The notes below the pieces were generated by a model. It was not told the origin of the DNA, made no database searches, and saw nothing but the letters and a program-made list of their open reading frames with translations. This document shows positions 17,558 to 24,262 of a stretch of DNA of 64,000 bases, one piece after another. The stretch spans positions 181,652-245,651 of the forward strand of contig CALVAG010000001.1 of the NCBI GenBank assembly GCA_944325445.1, read 5' to 3'. A program made the position numbers and the translations under genes. The DNA comes from an uncultured Bacteroidales bacterium (GTDB lineage Bacteria; Bacteroidota; Bacteroidia; Bacteroidales; UBA932). Every line of letters begins with the position of its first letter. Positions within the stretch are counted from its first letter, which is position 1.

Positions 17558-18448
17558 ATGGAAACGAAGATAGCAAAAATAGAGACCATAACGCAGTGCA
17601 ACAGACTCTTTTCTGAAAAAACGCTGCATCCTTTGATAAGCCTTGTCACGCTTTCTGACACACAATGTCATAATCTGTTGCAGATGGGTTTCTATTCTGT
17701 TTTGCTAAAGGAACATGCGGTGGAGTGCCGCTGTTTCTGCGGTTGGCAGGAGTGCGATTTTTCCGATGGGACACTCATGTTTCTGCCTCCGTGGCGGACA
17801 CTCGACTGCAATTCGCCGGACAGGGAGGCGAAGGGATGGCTTCTATGCTTTCATCCGGACCTTATACGCGGCACTTGGCTGGAAGGGAGAATCGGCGATT
17901 ATACCTTTTTCGGTTACAGGCACAGTGAGGCCCTTCATCTGTCGCATCGTGAACTGACACTCATGAAAAAGTGCATGGAGAGCGTTCCGGAAGAGTTGCA
18001 CCGGGGAGTGGATGAATTTAGCATGGCTTTGATAAATAATAAGTTAGGGGAATTGCTCAATTATGGCGCAAGGTTTTATAAAAGGCAGTTCATTACCCGC
18101 CGGGAAATCAATGTCGAGATTATAAAAAACGGTGAGAAGTTATTGGAAAACTGGTTCTTTTCAGGCCATGCACATGAAGGCCGGCTTCCGGATGCGGAGT
18201 GGTTCGCCCGCATGCTGAACCTTTCCGCCGCCTATTTCGATGACCTGCTCAAACATGAAACGGGAATGGGAACGGAAGAGTATGTTGAACTTAAGCGGCT
18301 GGATATTGCCCGTGAGCAGTTATCCCGTACGGGCAGGAGCGTGGCGGAGATAGCAGGCGGGCTCGGGTATCCTTCTGCGCAATATTTCAGCTGTCTCTTT
18401 AAAAAAATTACGGGACTGGCACCGAATGAATACAGAATATTAAATTGA
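17558..18448 (+). CDS. AraC-family transcriptional regulator (paralogue B)
   Basis: A 296-residue AraC-type regulator, paralogous to the one at 13672. The N-terminal sensing part carries TLHPLISLVTLSD, CFHPDLIRGTWLEG and SEALHLS. The C-terminal HTH domain has FARMLNLSAAYFDDLLKHET and VAEIAGGLGYPSAQYFSCLF. The ATG at 17558 is preferred to the GTG at 17543. It is on the same strand as the TonB receptor, CMD-cupin, DUF3737 and flavodoxin genes, 35 bp downstream of the cupin stop. Two related regulators bracketing one receptor operon suggest duplication and split control. Confidence 0.88.
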   Translation: METKIAKIETITQCNRLFSEKTLHPLISLVTLSDTQCHNLLQMGFYSVLLKEHAVECRCFCGWQECDFSDGTLMFLPPWRTLDCNSPDREAKGWLLCFHPDLIRGTWLEGRIGDYTFFGYRHSEALHLSHRELTLMKKCMESVPEELHRGVDEFSMALINNKLGELLNYGARFYKRQFITRREINVEIIKNGEKLLENWFFSGHAHEGRLPDAEWFARMLNLSAAYFDDLLKHETGMGTEEYVELKRLDIAREQLSRTGRSVAEIAGGLGYPSAQYFSCLFKKITGLAPNEYRILN

Positions 18449-18478
18449 ATGACAAATAATTGAATTGATTATATTGAT

Positions 18479-19330
18479 ATGCAACTGATAAAAGATAAGG
18501 AGTTTGAGGGTGAGCGCCCGCTGTTTGCCTCGCATGATCTCCACATAGACAATGTTACGATAGGCGAAGGTGAATCTGCAATTAAGGAGTGCAGCAATAT
18601 TCTGGCTACAAACTGCCGTTTCCGCGGCAAATATCCCTTCTGGCATGTACATGGGCTTACGATAGAGAATTGCAGTTTCGAGGCCGGCAGCCGTGCGGCA
18701 TTGTGGTATTCAGACAACATGAAGATGCGCAATACCGTTGTGGATTCTCCCAAGATGTTCCGCGAAATGGAGAATCTGAAGTTGGAGAATGTGGTGGTAA
18801 ACGATGCCTCGGAGGTTTTCTGGCTGTGCAACGGTGTGGAGGCAAGAGACATAAAGCTGTATGGAGGAATGTATATGTTCATGTACAGCAAGAATATATA
18901 CATAACAGGCATGGAGGTCGAGAGCAAGTATATTTTCCAGTATGTGAAGAATGCGGAGATTCGCAATTCCAGAATAAAGGCGAGGGATTCTTTCTGGGAG
19001 GTGGAGAATGTGACGGTTTATGATTCTATCCTTGACGGGGAGTATTTAGGATGGCATTCTAATAACCTGCGTCTGGTCAATTGTCATATTTGTGGCGAAC
19101 AGCCTCTTTGTTATGCGCGCAATCTGATTCTGGAGAATTGCACTTTCGATGCAAATTGCGACAGGGCCTTTGAATATTCTACCCTGAATGCAGATATACG
19201 GGGAGAGATTGTGAATATAAAGAACCCCTCTTCCGGCCGTATAGTCGCAGACTCTATAGGTTCGGTAACAATCGATGAGAATATCAAGGCTCCGGCAGAT
19301 TGCACAATAGAGAGAAGAAAACGGAAATAA
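18479..19330 (+). CDS. DUF3737 family right-handed beta-helix protein
   Basis: A 283-residue protein of the DUF3737 family, recognised by its opening (LIKDKEFEGERPLFAS) and by repeating short strands such as NVTIGEGESAIKEC, LTIENCSFEAGSRA and LILENCTFDANC. These recur about every 20-25 residues, as expected of a right-handed parallel beta-helix. There is no signal peptide. The family is common in gut Firmicutes and Bacteroidota and is often near flavodoxin or aldo/keto-reductase genes, but has no assigned reaction. It lies 30 bp after AraC-B and 7 bp before the flavodoxin gene. Family assignment is secure, function unknown. Confidence 0.85.
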   Translation: MQLIKDKEFEGERPLFASHDLHIDNVTIGEGESAIKECSNILATNCRFRGKYPFWHVHGLTIENCSFEAGSRAALWYSDNMKMRNTVVDSPKMFREMENLKLENVVVNDASEVFWLCNGVEARDIKLYGGMYMFMYSKNIYITGMEVESKYIFQYVKNAEIRNSRIKARDSFWEVENVTVYDSILDGEYLGWHSNNLRLVNCHICGEQPLCYARNLILENCTFDANCDRAFEYSTLNADIRGEIVNIKNPSSGRIVADSIGSVTIDENIKAPADCTIERRKRK

Positions 19331-19337
19331 CTTTAAT

Positions 19338-19904
19338 ATGAAAAAATTTTTATTGACATTTGCAGTTGCCGCTGTCCTGAGTTCGGCGGCATGCGCACAA
19401 CAGAAAACGGATATGGAATCGTCCAAAACATTGGTAGCTTATTTTTCCGCAACAGGAACCACTGCTGCGGTGGCACAGACAATCGCCCGGGTGAGCGGCG
19501 GTGAACTTTATGCCATTGAGCCGGAGAGGGCATACACTCCGGCAGATCTGAACTGGAACGACAGGAACTCCCGCAGTTCCATTGAGATGAATGACCGCAA
19601 CGCGCGTCCCGCTCTCAAGGCGGTCAAGGAGAATATGGCGGAGTATGATATTGTATTCATAGGGTATCCTATCTGGTGGGACGAGGCTCCGCGCGTAATC
19701 AATACCTTTATAGAAAATCACGATTTGAGCGGCAAGAAGGTGATACCTTTTGCCACTTCGGGCGGAAGCGGAGTCGGTAACAGCGTTTCCGTATTGAAGA
19801 AAACCTATCCGGACCTTGACTGGAAAGAGGGCAGGCTGCTTAACGGCACCTCTAAATCTGCCATACAGAAGTGGGTCGGAAGTCTGAAGACAAGCAATGA
19901 ATGA
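19338..19904 (+). CDS. Exported flavodoxin
   Basis: A 188-residue flavodoxin fold: LVAYFSATGTTAAVAQTIA is the FMN phosphate-binding loop, VFIGYPIWWDEAPRVINTFI the second FMN loop, and PFATSGGSGVGNSV the third. Unlike ordinary cytoplasmic flavodoxins it has an N-terminal signal sequence (MKKFLLTFAVAAVLSSAAC). The cysteine could be lipidated, or signal peptidase I could cut after the following Ala. It would therefore act as a periplasmic or membrane-tethered electron carrier, or as a quinone/flavin reductase relative. It overlaps the start of the frameshifted GNAT gene by 4 bp (ATGA). Confidence 0.85.
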   Translation: MKKFLLTFAVAAVLSSAACAQQKTDMESSKTLVAYFSATGTTAAVAQTIARVSGGELYAIEPERAYTPADLNWNDRNSRSSIEMNDRNARPALKAVKENMAEYDIVFIGYPIWWDEAPRVINTFIENHDLSGKKVIPFATSGGSGVGNSVSVLKKTYPDLDWKEGRLLNGTSKSAIQKWVGSLKTSNE

Positions 19905-20361
19905 TGACAAATATTATTGCCTTTGAGAAAGGAGAACGATGCCCGGTACTTGTCGGCAAGTTGTTGGAAATATGGGAGGCCTCTGTCCGTTCCAGCCACC
20001 GTTTTTGACAGAAGCGGATATCCGTACGCTTGCTCCGCAGGCAAGGGAGGCCATAATGCAAATCGAAACGCTTTGGATTGTAATGGATGGCCCTATGCCC
20101 GCAGGTTTTATGGGTGTGCAGGAATGCAAGATAGAGATGCTTTTTCTCCATCCGGGCTATTTCCGCAAAGGCATAGGCAGAATGCTGGTTCAAAAGGCAT
20201 TTTCAGAACAGGATGTGCAATATGTCGATGTCAATGAGCAGAATCCCTCTGCAGTGCAATTCTACGGGCGGATGGGATTCCGTACATTCCGCCGCGACAG
20301 TACCGACGACCAAGGTAATCCGTTCCCCATCCTGCGGATGAAACGGGATGGTATGGCCTGA
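19901..20361 (+). pseudogene. GNAT acetyltransferase broken by a one-base frameshift
   Basis: One frame begins at 19901 or 19904 (TNIIAFEKGERCPVLVGKL then WEASVRSSHRF) and stops at TGA 20006-20008. The frame one step over continues without loss as FLTEADIRTLAPQAREAIMQ and contains the acetyl-CoA-binding segment HPGYFRKGIGRMLVQKAF and the C-terminal NPSAVQFYGRMGFRTFRR of a complete GNAT domain. The break is exactly at the T5 run 20002-20006. One extra T would restore a continuous protein of about 153 residues. The cause could be a real mutation, slippage-based switching or an assembly error. The ATG at 19939 in the second frame would give only a truncated protein. Confidence 0.8.
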
Positions 20362-20472
20362 TATGCCTGAACAGTAATTGCAAATTACAGGCTTTTCCAG
20401 ATTACTCTGTCGTATTTTTACTATATTAGCAGAATTAAAAAACTGATTGGAAGTTCTTATACCTGACTTATT

Positions 20473-20976
20473 ATGAAAATTGTAAAAATAGGAAGCGATT
20501 CAGGCAATGACGTTATTATTAACGACCCGGCCGTTGCAGGCGTACACTGTATAATAATTATGGACGATAACGGTCTGTTCCGTCTTGAAAACGTGGATAC
20601 GCAAACTGCAACATATGTAAATGGCATTCAACAACGTGGCAATGTAGTTCTAAACGGATCGGATGTCGTGAAGATAGGCGACACGGTATTGCCGTGGTTG
20701 AGTTATTTTAACATGGCGGTACCCCAAAAACCTCAGAGACCCGATAACTTTCTGGCGTGGTCGATACTCTCCACTATTTTTTGCTGTATTCCTTTCGGAG
20801 TGGTATCTATCGTATATGCCTCCAAGGTAAACACTCTTTATGCCGCAGGGTTCTATGATTTGGCAAACGATGCTGCGAAAAAAGCCAGGATATGGTTCTG
20901 GTGGGCATTCGGAGTAGGTCTCGGCGTCTGGGTGATATATCTTATAATCTTGGCCGTGACGGCTTTTTTAGCATAA
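20473..20976 (+). CDS. FHA domain - CD225/dispanin membrane protein
   Basis: A 167-residue protein. An N-terminal FHA-like beta-sandwich covers about residues 1-75 (NDVIINDPAVAGVH, then ATYVNG). After a proline linker (VPQKPQRP) comes a CD225/dispanin domain, about 92-160, with two membrane helices. It contains the family's CCIPFGVVSIVYASKV motif and a cytoplasmic loop LANDAAKKAR. The FHA part lacks two phosphothreonine-contact residues: the usual GR is G7-S8, and the usual SRxH is A22-G23-V24-H25, although the distal Asn (N50) remains. Phosphopeptide binding is therefore doubtful. It is followed 9 bp later by a DUF2752 gene. Confidence 0.82.
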   Translation: MKIVKIGSDSGNDVIINDPAVAGVHCIIIMDDNGLFRLENVDTQTATYVNGIQQRGNVVLNGSDVVKIGDTVLPWLSYFNMAVPQKPQRPDNFLAWSILSTIFCCIPFGVVSIVYASKVNTLYAAGFYDLANDAAKKARIWFWWAFGVGLGVWVIYLIILAVTAFLA

Positions 20977-20985
20977 TATGTCTGT

Positions 20986-21366
20986 TTGCGTAGTTCCGGT
21001 GTAAAATATCTGATTGCCTCCGCATTGTTGCTATGCGTAGTCGTGCTTTATATATGGAATCCGGAAGAGACCGAATGGCTTCCGAAATGTCCTTTCCACC
21101 TGCTTACCGGATTGGATTGCCCTGCCTGCGGTTCGCAGAGGGCAGTATATAGCCTGTTGCATTTACATTTGACCGAAGCATTGAAATATAATCTTTTCAT
21201 GGTAATTTCAATTCCTTTCGGGATTCTGATAGTTTTGACAACATGGTTCGATCCCGGTAACCGTATGGCCGGATTAAGGAATTTTTGCTATAACAAGTAT
21301 ACGGTAACAGGTTATGTAATTCTTTTTTTCGTATGGTGGATTGCGAGGAATATATTGGGAATATGA
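20986..21366 (+). CDS. DUF2752 small membrane protein
   Basis: About 126 residues with three hydrophobic helices and the family signature CPFHLLTGLDCPACGSQRAVY between helices 1 and 2, with cysteines in a CPxCG arrangement. DUF2752 proteins often neighbour CD225 or TM2 proteins. No ATG is available in frame: the frame opens right after the FHA-CD225 stop and the first usable codon is TTG 20986, so the start is uncertain. An out-of-frame ATG at 20978 makes only eight codons. Probably cotranscribed with the preceding gene. Function unknown; cysteines may bind metal or form a disulfide. Confidence 0.75.
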   Translation: MRSSGVKYLIASALLLCVVVLYIWNPEETEWLPKCPFHLLTGLDCPACGSQRAVYSLLHLHLTEALKYNLFMVISIPFGILIVLTTWFDPGNRMAGLRNFCYNKYTVTGYVILFFVWWIARNILGI

Positions 21367-21412
21367 ATATTGCAATTATACCATTATTTCATATTGCGAA
21401 TGTATAGAATAA

Positions 21413-21455
21413 CAAAAACCGACTTTACATTTTCGGGTGTAAAATCGGTTTGTTA
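21413..21455. terminator. Bidirectional hairpin between the DUF2752 gene and tRNA-Asp
   Basis: AACCGACTTTACA (21417-21429) pairs with TGTAAAATCGGTT (21438-21450) with one mismatch. It is flanked by A5 on the left and TTTGTTATTTTA on the right, so it can terminate the tRNA-Asp transcript (minus) and the DUF2752 transcript (plus). A second AT-rich hairpin (21464-21484) lies between it and the tRNA. Confidence 0.7.
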
Positions 21456-21488
21456 TTTTATGAAAACATTGGTTTTCAATGTTTATTG

Positions 21489-21563
21489 CGGTGCGGACGG
21501 GACTCGAACCCGCGACCCCATGCGTGACAGGCATGTATTCTAACCAGGCTGAACTACCGCACC
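21489..21563 (-). tRNA. tRNA-Asp (anticodon GTC)
   Basis: On the minus strand the acceptor stem GGTGCGG (from 21563) pairs with CCGCACC (ending 21490), with discriminator G at 21489. The anticodon arm is CATGC-CTGTCAC-GCATG, giving GTC. The T arm is GCGGG-TTCGAGT-CCCGT. CCA is not encoded. A long frame on the plus strand (from 21479) crosses this gene and is not protein-coding here. Confidence 0.95.
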
Positions 21564-21582
21564 AAGTTCCCTTTCGGGATTG

Positions 21583-21613
21583 CAAAGATAGATATCTTTT
21601 TTTAAATACCAAA
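21583..21613 (-). promoter_or_regulatory. tRNA-Asp promoter
   Basis: Minus strand: TTTG (21613-21610), a 19-bp spacer, then TATCTTTG (21590-21583), followed 20 bp later by the tRNA 5' end. Both boxes and the spacing fit the Bacteroidota consensus. Confidence 0.8.
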
Positions 21614-21622
21614 TTTTTATTT

Positions 21623-21630
21623 TATGTTTG
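21623..21630 (+). promoter_or_regulatory. -7 element upstream of the Kdo/WaaP-like kinase (TATGTTTG)
   Basis: TATGTTTG matches TAnnTTTG, 71 bp before the ATG at 21701. No -33 box is visible at the ideal distance. Confidence 0.4.
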
Positions 21631-21700
21631 CAAGGATTTTGACAGGCAGTGCAGGCAGGTGAAAAATCCTTGCAGGACCAAGAAGGTGGAAGTCAATAGA

Positions 21701-22447
21701 ATGAGTAAACTTAAAGTAGACATAGACCAGAAGTACAGCAGATATGCTTCCGAAATTTCTGCCATCCCGTCTGCGTATGATAATCTGAATGTAACCAAAA
21801 CCTTCTGCAACAACAGGAACTGCGTGTCGCTCATAAAGGTGGGGGATTTCGACTGGGTCCTGAAACGGTACAGACGCCCTATATTCATAAACTCCATAAT
21901 TTATACCTTTATAAGGCCGAACAAGGCGGTGCGTGCATACAGGTACGCTAAAAGGCTTTTGGAAATGGGTATAGAGACTCCCTATCCTGTCGCATATATG
22001 GCAACATACAGGTTCGGCCTTTTCGACATAGGTTATTTTATCTCTGAATACAGCGACTACAGACAACTCTATGATACCGGTTCGCTTTCCGAGGCCGACA
22101 GGGAAAAACTCTACAGGGCCTTCGCTGAATTTACCGCCGTTCTTCACAGGAAGAGAATCTGCCATCCAGATTACAATCCGGGCAACATACTTTGGAACAG
22201 GACTCCGGAGGGTGAGTTCAAATTCATGCTTGTAGACATAAACAGGCTGAGTTTCGGGAAACGCTCTGTGGGGCCGTATATTAAAAGTCTGGCGGAAGAG
22301 CATCTTCCGGCCAATCTGTTAAGCGACTATTGCGCCATTATGGGATATGATTTGAAGATGGCGGAGTCTGTGATAATGCGTAAAAGGCAGCATAACGCAA
22401 GAAAGATGCGCATCAAGGCGTTTCTGAGGCGCTGGAAGCAGGTGTAA
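21701..22447 (+). CDS. Lipopolysaccharide kinase (Kdo/WaaP-like) family protein
   Basis: A 248-residue kinase-fold protein. The N-lobe has VGDFDWVLKRYRRP with a lysine suited to ATP binding. The C-lobe catalytic loop HPDYNPGNILW (about residues 155-165) fits HxDxxxxNIL, and FMLVDINRLSFG supplies the second metal-binding Asp. This pattern matches Kdo/heptose kinases (KdkA/WaaP) that phosphorylate the inner core of lipopolysaccharide. The start at 21701 is chosen because the upstream extension of the frame runs through tRNA-Asp. Its 3' end overlaps the convergent rsmD gene by 35 bp. The exact acceptor sugar is not determined. Confidence 0.8.
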   Translation: MSKLKVDIDQKYSRYASEISAIPSAYDNLNVTKTFCNNRNCVSLIKVGDFDWVLKRYRRPIFINSIIYTFIRPNKAVRAYRYAKRLLEMGIETPYPVAYMATYRFGLFDIGYFISEYSDYRQLYDTGSLSEADREKLYRAFAEFTAVLHRKRICHPDYNPGNILWNRTPEGEFKFMLVDINRLSFGKRSVGPYIKSLAEEHLPANLLSDYCAIMGYDLKMAESVIMRKRQHNARKMRIKAFLRRWKQV

Positions 22448-22970
22448 AGAAAGAGAAGTGAACGTTCCCGTACCTTTTTTCCTTTACAAAACAGGGGTGG
22501 CCTGTAAAATCGAAGGTTCCGGGGTGTTCCAGAATGAGATAGCCGTTTTCCTTGACAAGCCCGTTTGCGAATATCCTTTCGGGAATCGTATCAAGCCCCT
22601 GAATGCTGTATGGCGGGTCTGCAAAGATTATATCGAACCTTTTTCTGCATATATCTATGAATTCGAAAGCATTGTATCTTGTAACCTGCATCCCGCGGAT
22701 TTTAAACTGCGTTACGCATTGCTTAATAAATCTTGTATGCAATGGGTTCATCTCGATGCTGATAATGTCGCTGCACCCCCGCGATGCAAATTCGTAACTG
22801 ATGCTGCCTGTCCCTGAAAACAGATCCAATACGGCAATTTCCCCGAAATCGAATTCATTTGCCAGCATGTTGAACAGCCCCTCTTTGGCAAAATCGGTAG
22901 TGGGCCTGGCCTGATAATTTGCCGGCGGAGTTATTCTTTTACCTCTCAGATTCCCTCCTATGATTCTCAT
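22413..22970 (-). CDS. rsmD: 16S rRNA (guanine966-N2)-methyltransferase RsmD
   Basis: A 185-residue SAM-dependent methyltransferase. The N-terminal MRIIGGNLRGKRITPP and RPTTDFAKEGLFNML are diagnostic of RsmD. The SAM-binding motif is VLDLFSGTGSISYEFASRG and the catalytic motif is DPPY (FADPPYSIQGL). It methylates G966 of 16S rRNA during small-subunit assembly. The start overlaps the stop of the upstream DUF3822 gene by 4 bp, indicating translational coupling. The 3' end overlaps the convergent kinase gene. Confidence 0.94.
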   Translation of the reverse strand: MRIIGGNLRGKRITPPANYQARPTTDFAKEGLFNMLANEFDFGEIAVLDLFSGTGSISYEFASRGCSDIISIEMNPLHTRFIKQCVTQFKIRGMQVTRYNAFEFIDICRKRFDIIFADPPYSIQGLDTIPERIFANGLVKENGYLILEHPGTFDFTGHPCFVKEKRYGNVHFSFFTPASSASETP

Positions 22971-23449
22971 TGCGCAGTGATGATTTTTTGAAAATAACGT
23001 TCAAGGATGGCTGTCTCATCATTATTCAGAGGGGTATATGTGTAAATTGCGGTGATAGGCGGATTAAACATTACCTGTTTGGCTGCAAGGCTGATATAGT
23101 ACAGAATGTTTGACGCTCCGTTTGCCTTATAGCAATTCAAAAGCAGCAGTCTGCTGTTCCCTTCTATTGCAGCCAGATATAAAGTGCCGTTTTCCCTGTC
23201 TATCTCTATTATTATTTTATTGTGTGCAGGAATATCCGGAATTTTCGATACCATACGGTATACCGACGGCAGCATCTCTTTTTTATCTTTGGGAATAGCG
23301 TAAACCAGAACAGCATTGAAAAGCGGAACTTCAATTTCTGCCAGATCTTCATTGTCATTTATTGGAAAGAGCTCGCGCAGATGTTCCGAATCATAAAATT
23401 CTGCAGGTTCCAACAAAAACTTTTCGGTATTAAAGCTGTCCATCTCCAT
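22967..23449 (-). CDS. DUF3822 family protein
   Basis: About 160 residues, cytoplasmic, with the actin-fold-like DUF3822 pattern: FNAVLVYAIPKDK, IIIEIDRENGTLYLAAIEGN and LLNCYKANGASNILYYISL. The family is found next to rsmD across Bacteroidota and has no known activity. The start is placed at 23449 (alternative ATG at 23443) because the longer frame from 23575 would cross both a TAnnTTTG box (23460-23467) and the terminator of the upstream gene. It is coupled to rsmD by a 4-bp overlap. Confidence 0.8.
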   Translation of the reverse strand: MEMDSFNTEKFLLEPAEFYDSEHLRELFPINDNEDLAEIEVPLFNAVLVYAIPKDKKEMLPSVYRMVSKIPDIPAHNKIIIEIDRENGTLYLAAIEGNSRLLLLNCYKANGASNILYYISLAAKQVMFNPPITAIYTYTPLNNDETAILERYFQKIITAQ

Positions 23450-23459
23450 CTCTTTTGCG

Positions 23460-23467
23460 CAAAGGTA
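23460..23467 (-). promoter_or_regulatory. -7 element of the DUF3822-rsmD transcript (TACCTTTG)
   Basis: The minus-strand reading TACCTTTG matches TAnnTTTG and lies directly before the start codon. If used it gives an almost leaderless mRNA for 23449, or a short leader for 23443. Confidence 0.5.
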
Positions 23468-23486
23468 ATAAAAAAGCGGCATTGCA

Positions 23487-23525
23487 TAAAAAAAGAGCAG
23501 CCGAAATGACTGCCCTTCTCTTTGA
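23487..23525 (-). terminator. Terminator after the 24152-23541 gene
   Basis: On the minus strand AAGAGAAGGGCAG and CTGCTCTT pair around CATTTCGG with an internal bulge, followed by T7. It lies 15 bp after the stop at 23541 and before the DUF3822 promoter. Confidence 0.6.
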
Positions 23526-23540
23526 TTTTCAAGCAACCGG

Positions 23541-24152
23541 TTACTCCCAGTTACCTGCGTTATTGTTTGGTGCATCTATACTTCCGACTTTAAGACCGGG
23601 ATAGCGGCCGGTATCTACTCTCTCGTGATATAAATTGACAAGAAGCTGATGATCGAGACCCTCGAGCAAAGTTACGTAAGGGACAGTCGCCTCGAAAAGC
23701 GGAACATTTACTCCGGATACCTGTTTGATTACAGCCTTCATCTCGACAGGAACCTTGACTTCTTCTGAGATGGGAATGACCTTCAGGTTTTCAGCTACGA
23801 AATTGGCTCTTTTAAGCAGAGTGTCCTTGACATTGATTTTGACACTGTCTCTTCTTACGAGATTTCTTGCCACTGCAAGCGAGTCATCCATTGAACCGAT
23901 TTGTCTGACAATAGTAATCTGGCCGTTTTTGTAAAAATCTATAAGAGTGTCGAGACTTGAGGTGAAACGGCCGTTTTCAGTCTTGTAAACCTCTTGCAGA
24001 GTCCTGATGTCCTCCAGACATTGGATGGCAACAGTCTCTCTGGCCTTTCTGTTTTTCTCGAACACAACCGGTTCCTGAATGCTGTTATACACGAGATACC
24101 CCAATACGATAACCAAGATAGGAAGTATCAGAAATGCAAAAATCTTTTTCAT
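23541..24152 (-). CDS. Conserved single-TM protein of unknown function
   Basis: A 203-residue protein with one N-terminal membrane helix (MKKIFAFLILPILVIVLGYLVY) that also looks like an uncleaved anchor, then a periplasmic helical region. The region after the anchor (LEDIRTLQEVYKTENGRFTS) resembles the start of type II/IV pseudopilin-like periplasmic domains, where a helix is followed by a 'Y..ENGRF' turn. No other known domain is visible. I have seen similar proteins annotated only as hypothetical in Bacteroidota. It has its own promoter and terminator, so it is a monocistronic gene. Function unknown. Confidence 0.7.
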   Translation of the reverse strand: MKKIFAFLILPILVIVLGYLVYNSIQEPVVFEKNRKARETVAIQCLEDIRTLQEVYKTENGRFTSSLDTLIDFYKNGQITIVRQIGSMDDSLAVARNLVRRDSVKINVKDTLLKRANFVAENLKVIPISEEVKVPVEMKAVIKQVSGVNVPLFEATVPYVTLLEGLDHQLLVNLYHERVDTGRYPGLKVGSIDAPNNNAGNWE

Positions 24153-24190
24153 TGATTCGATATGTTTTTTTAATTAAATTCAAACTCCGA

Positions 24191-24198
24191 CAAAGTTA
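24191..24198 (-). promoter_or_regulatory. -7 element of the 24152-23541 gene (TAACTTTG)
   Basis: The minus-strand reading TAACTTTG matches TAnnTTTG, 39 bp before the start codon at 24152. It is divergent from the -7 box at 24230-24237. Confidence 0.5.
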
Positions 24199-24229
24199 AA
24201 AAAATTATTTTTCCCTTGCAATATATTTT

Positions 24230-24237
24230 TAATTTTG
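24230..24237 (+). promoter_or_regulatory. -7 element of the DHH phosphoesterase gene (TAATTTTG)
   Basis: TAATTTTG matches TAnnTTTG, 26 bp before the ATG at 24263. It argues against the in-frame start at 24251. Confidence 0.5.
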
Positions 24238-24262
24238 CACAGGATTAATCGTGGAATGTTCA

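Noticed and set aside
20370..20395. Short palindrome (GTAATT-GCA-AATTAC) after the GNAT pseudogene as a terminator
   Set aside because: The six-base AT-rich stem and a short T run are too weak to call confidently.
21479..21700. Protein frame reading through the tRNA-Asp gene and joining the kinase gene
   Set aside because: The frame crosses a complete tRNA on the other strand, and the kinase-like sequence begins only after the ATG at 21701.
23450..23575. Longer start of the DUF3822 gene
   Set aside because: It would span the terminator at 23487-23525 and the promoter at 23460-23467 and overlap the upstream gene.
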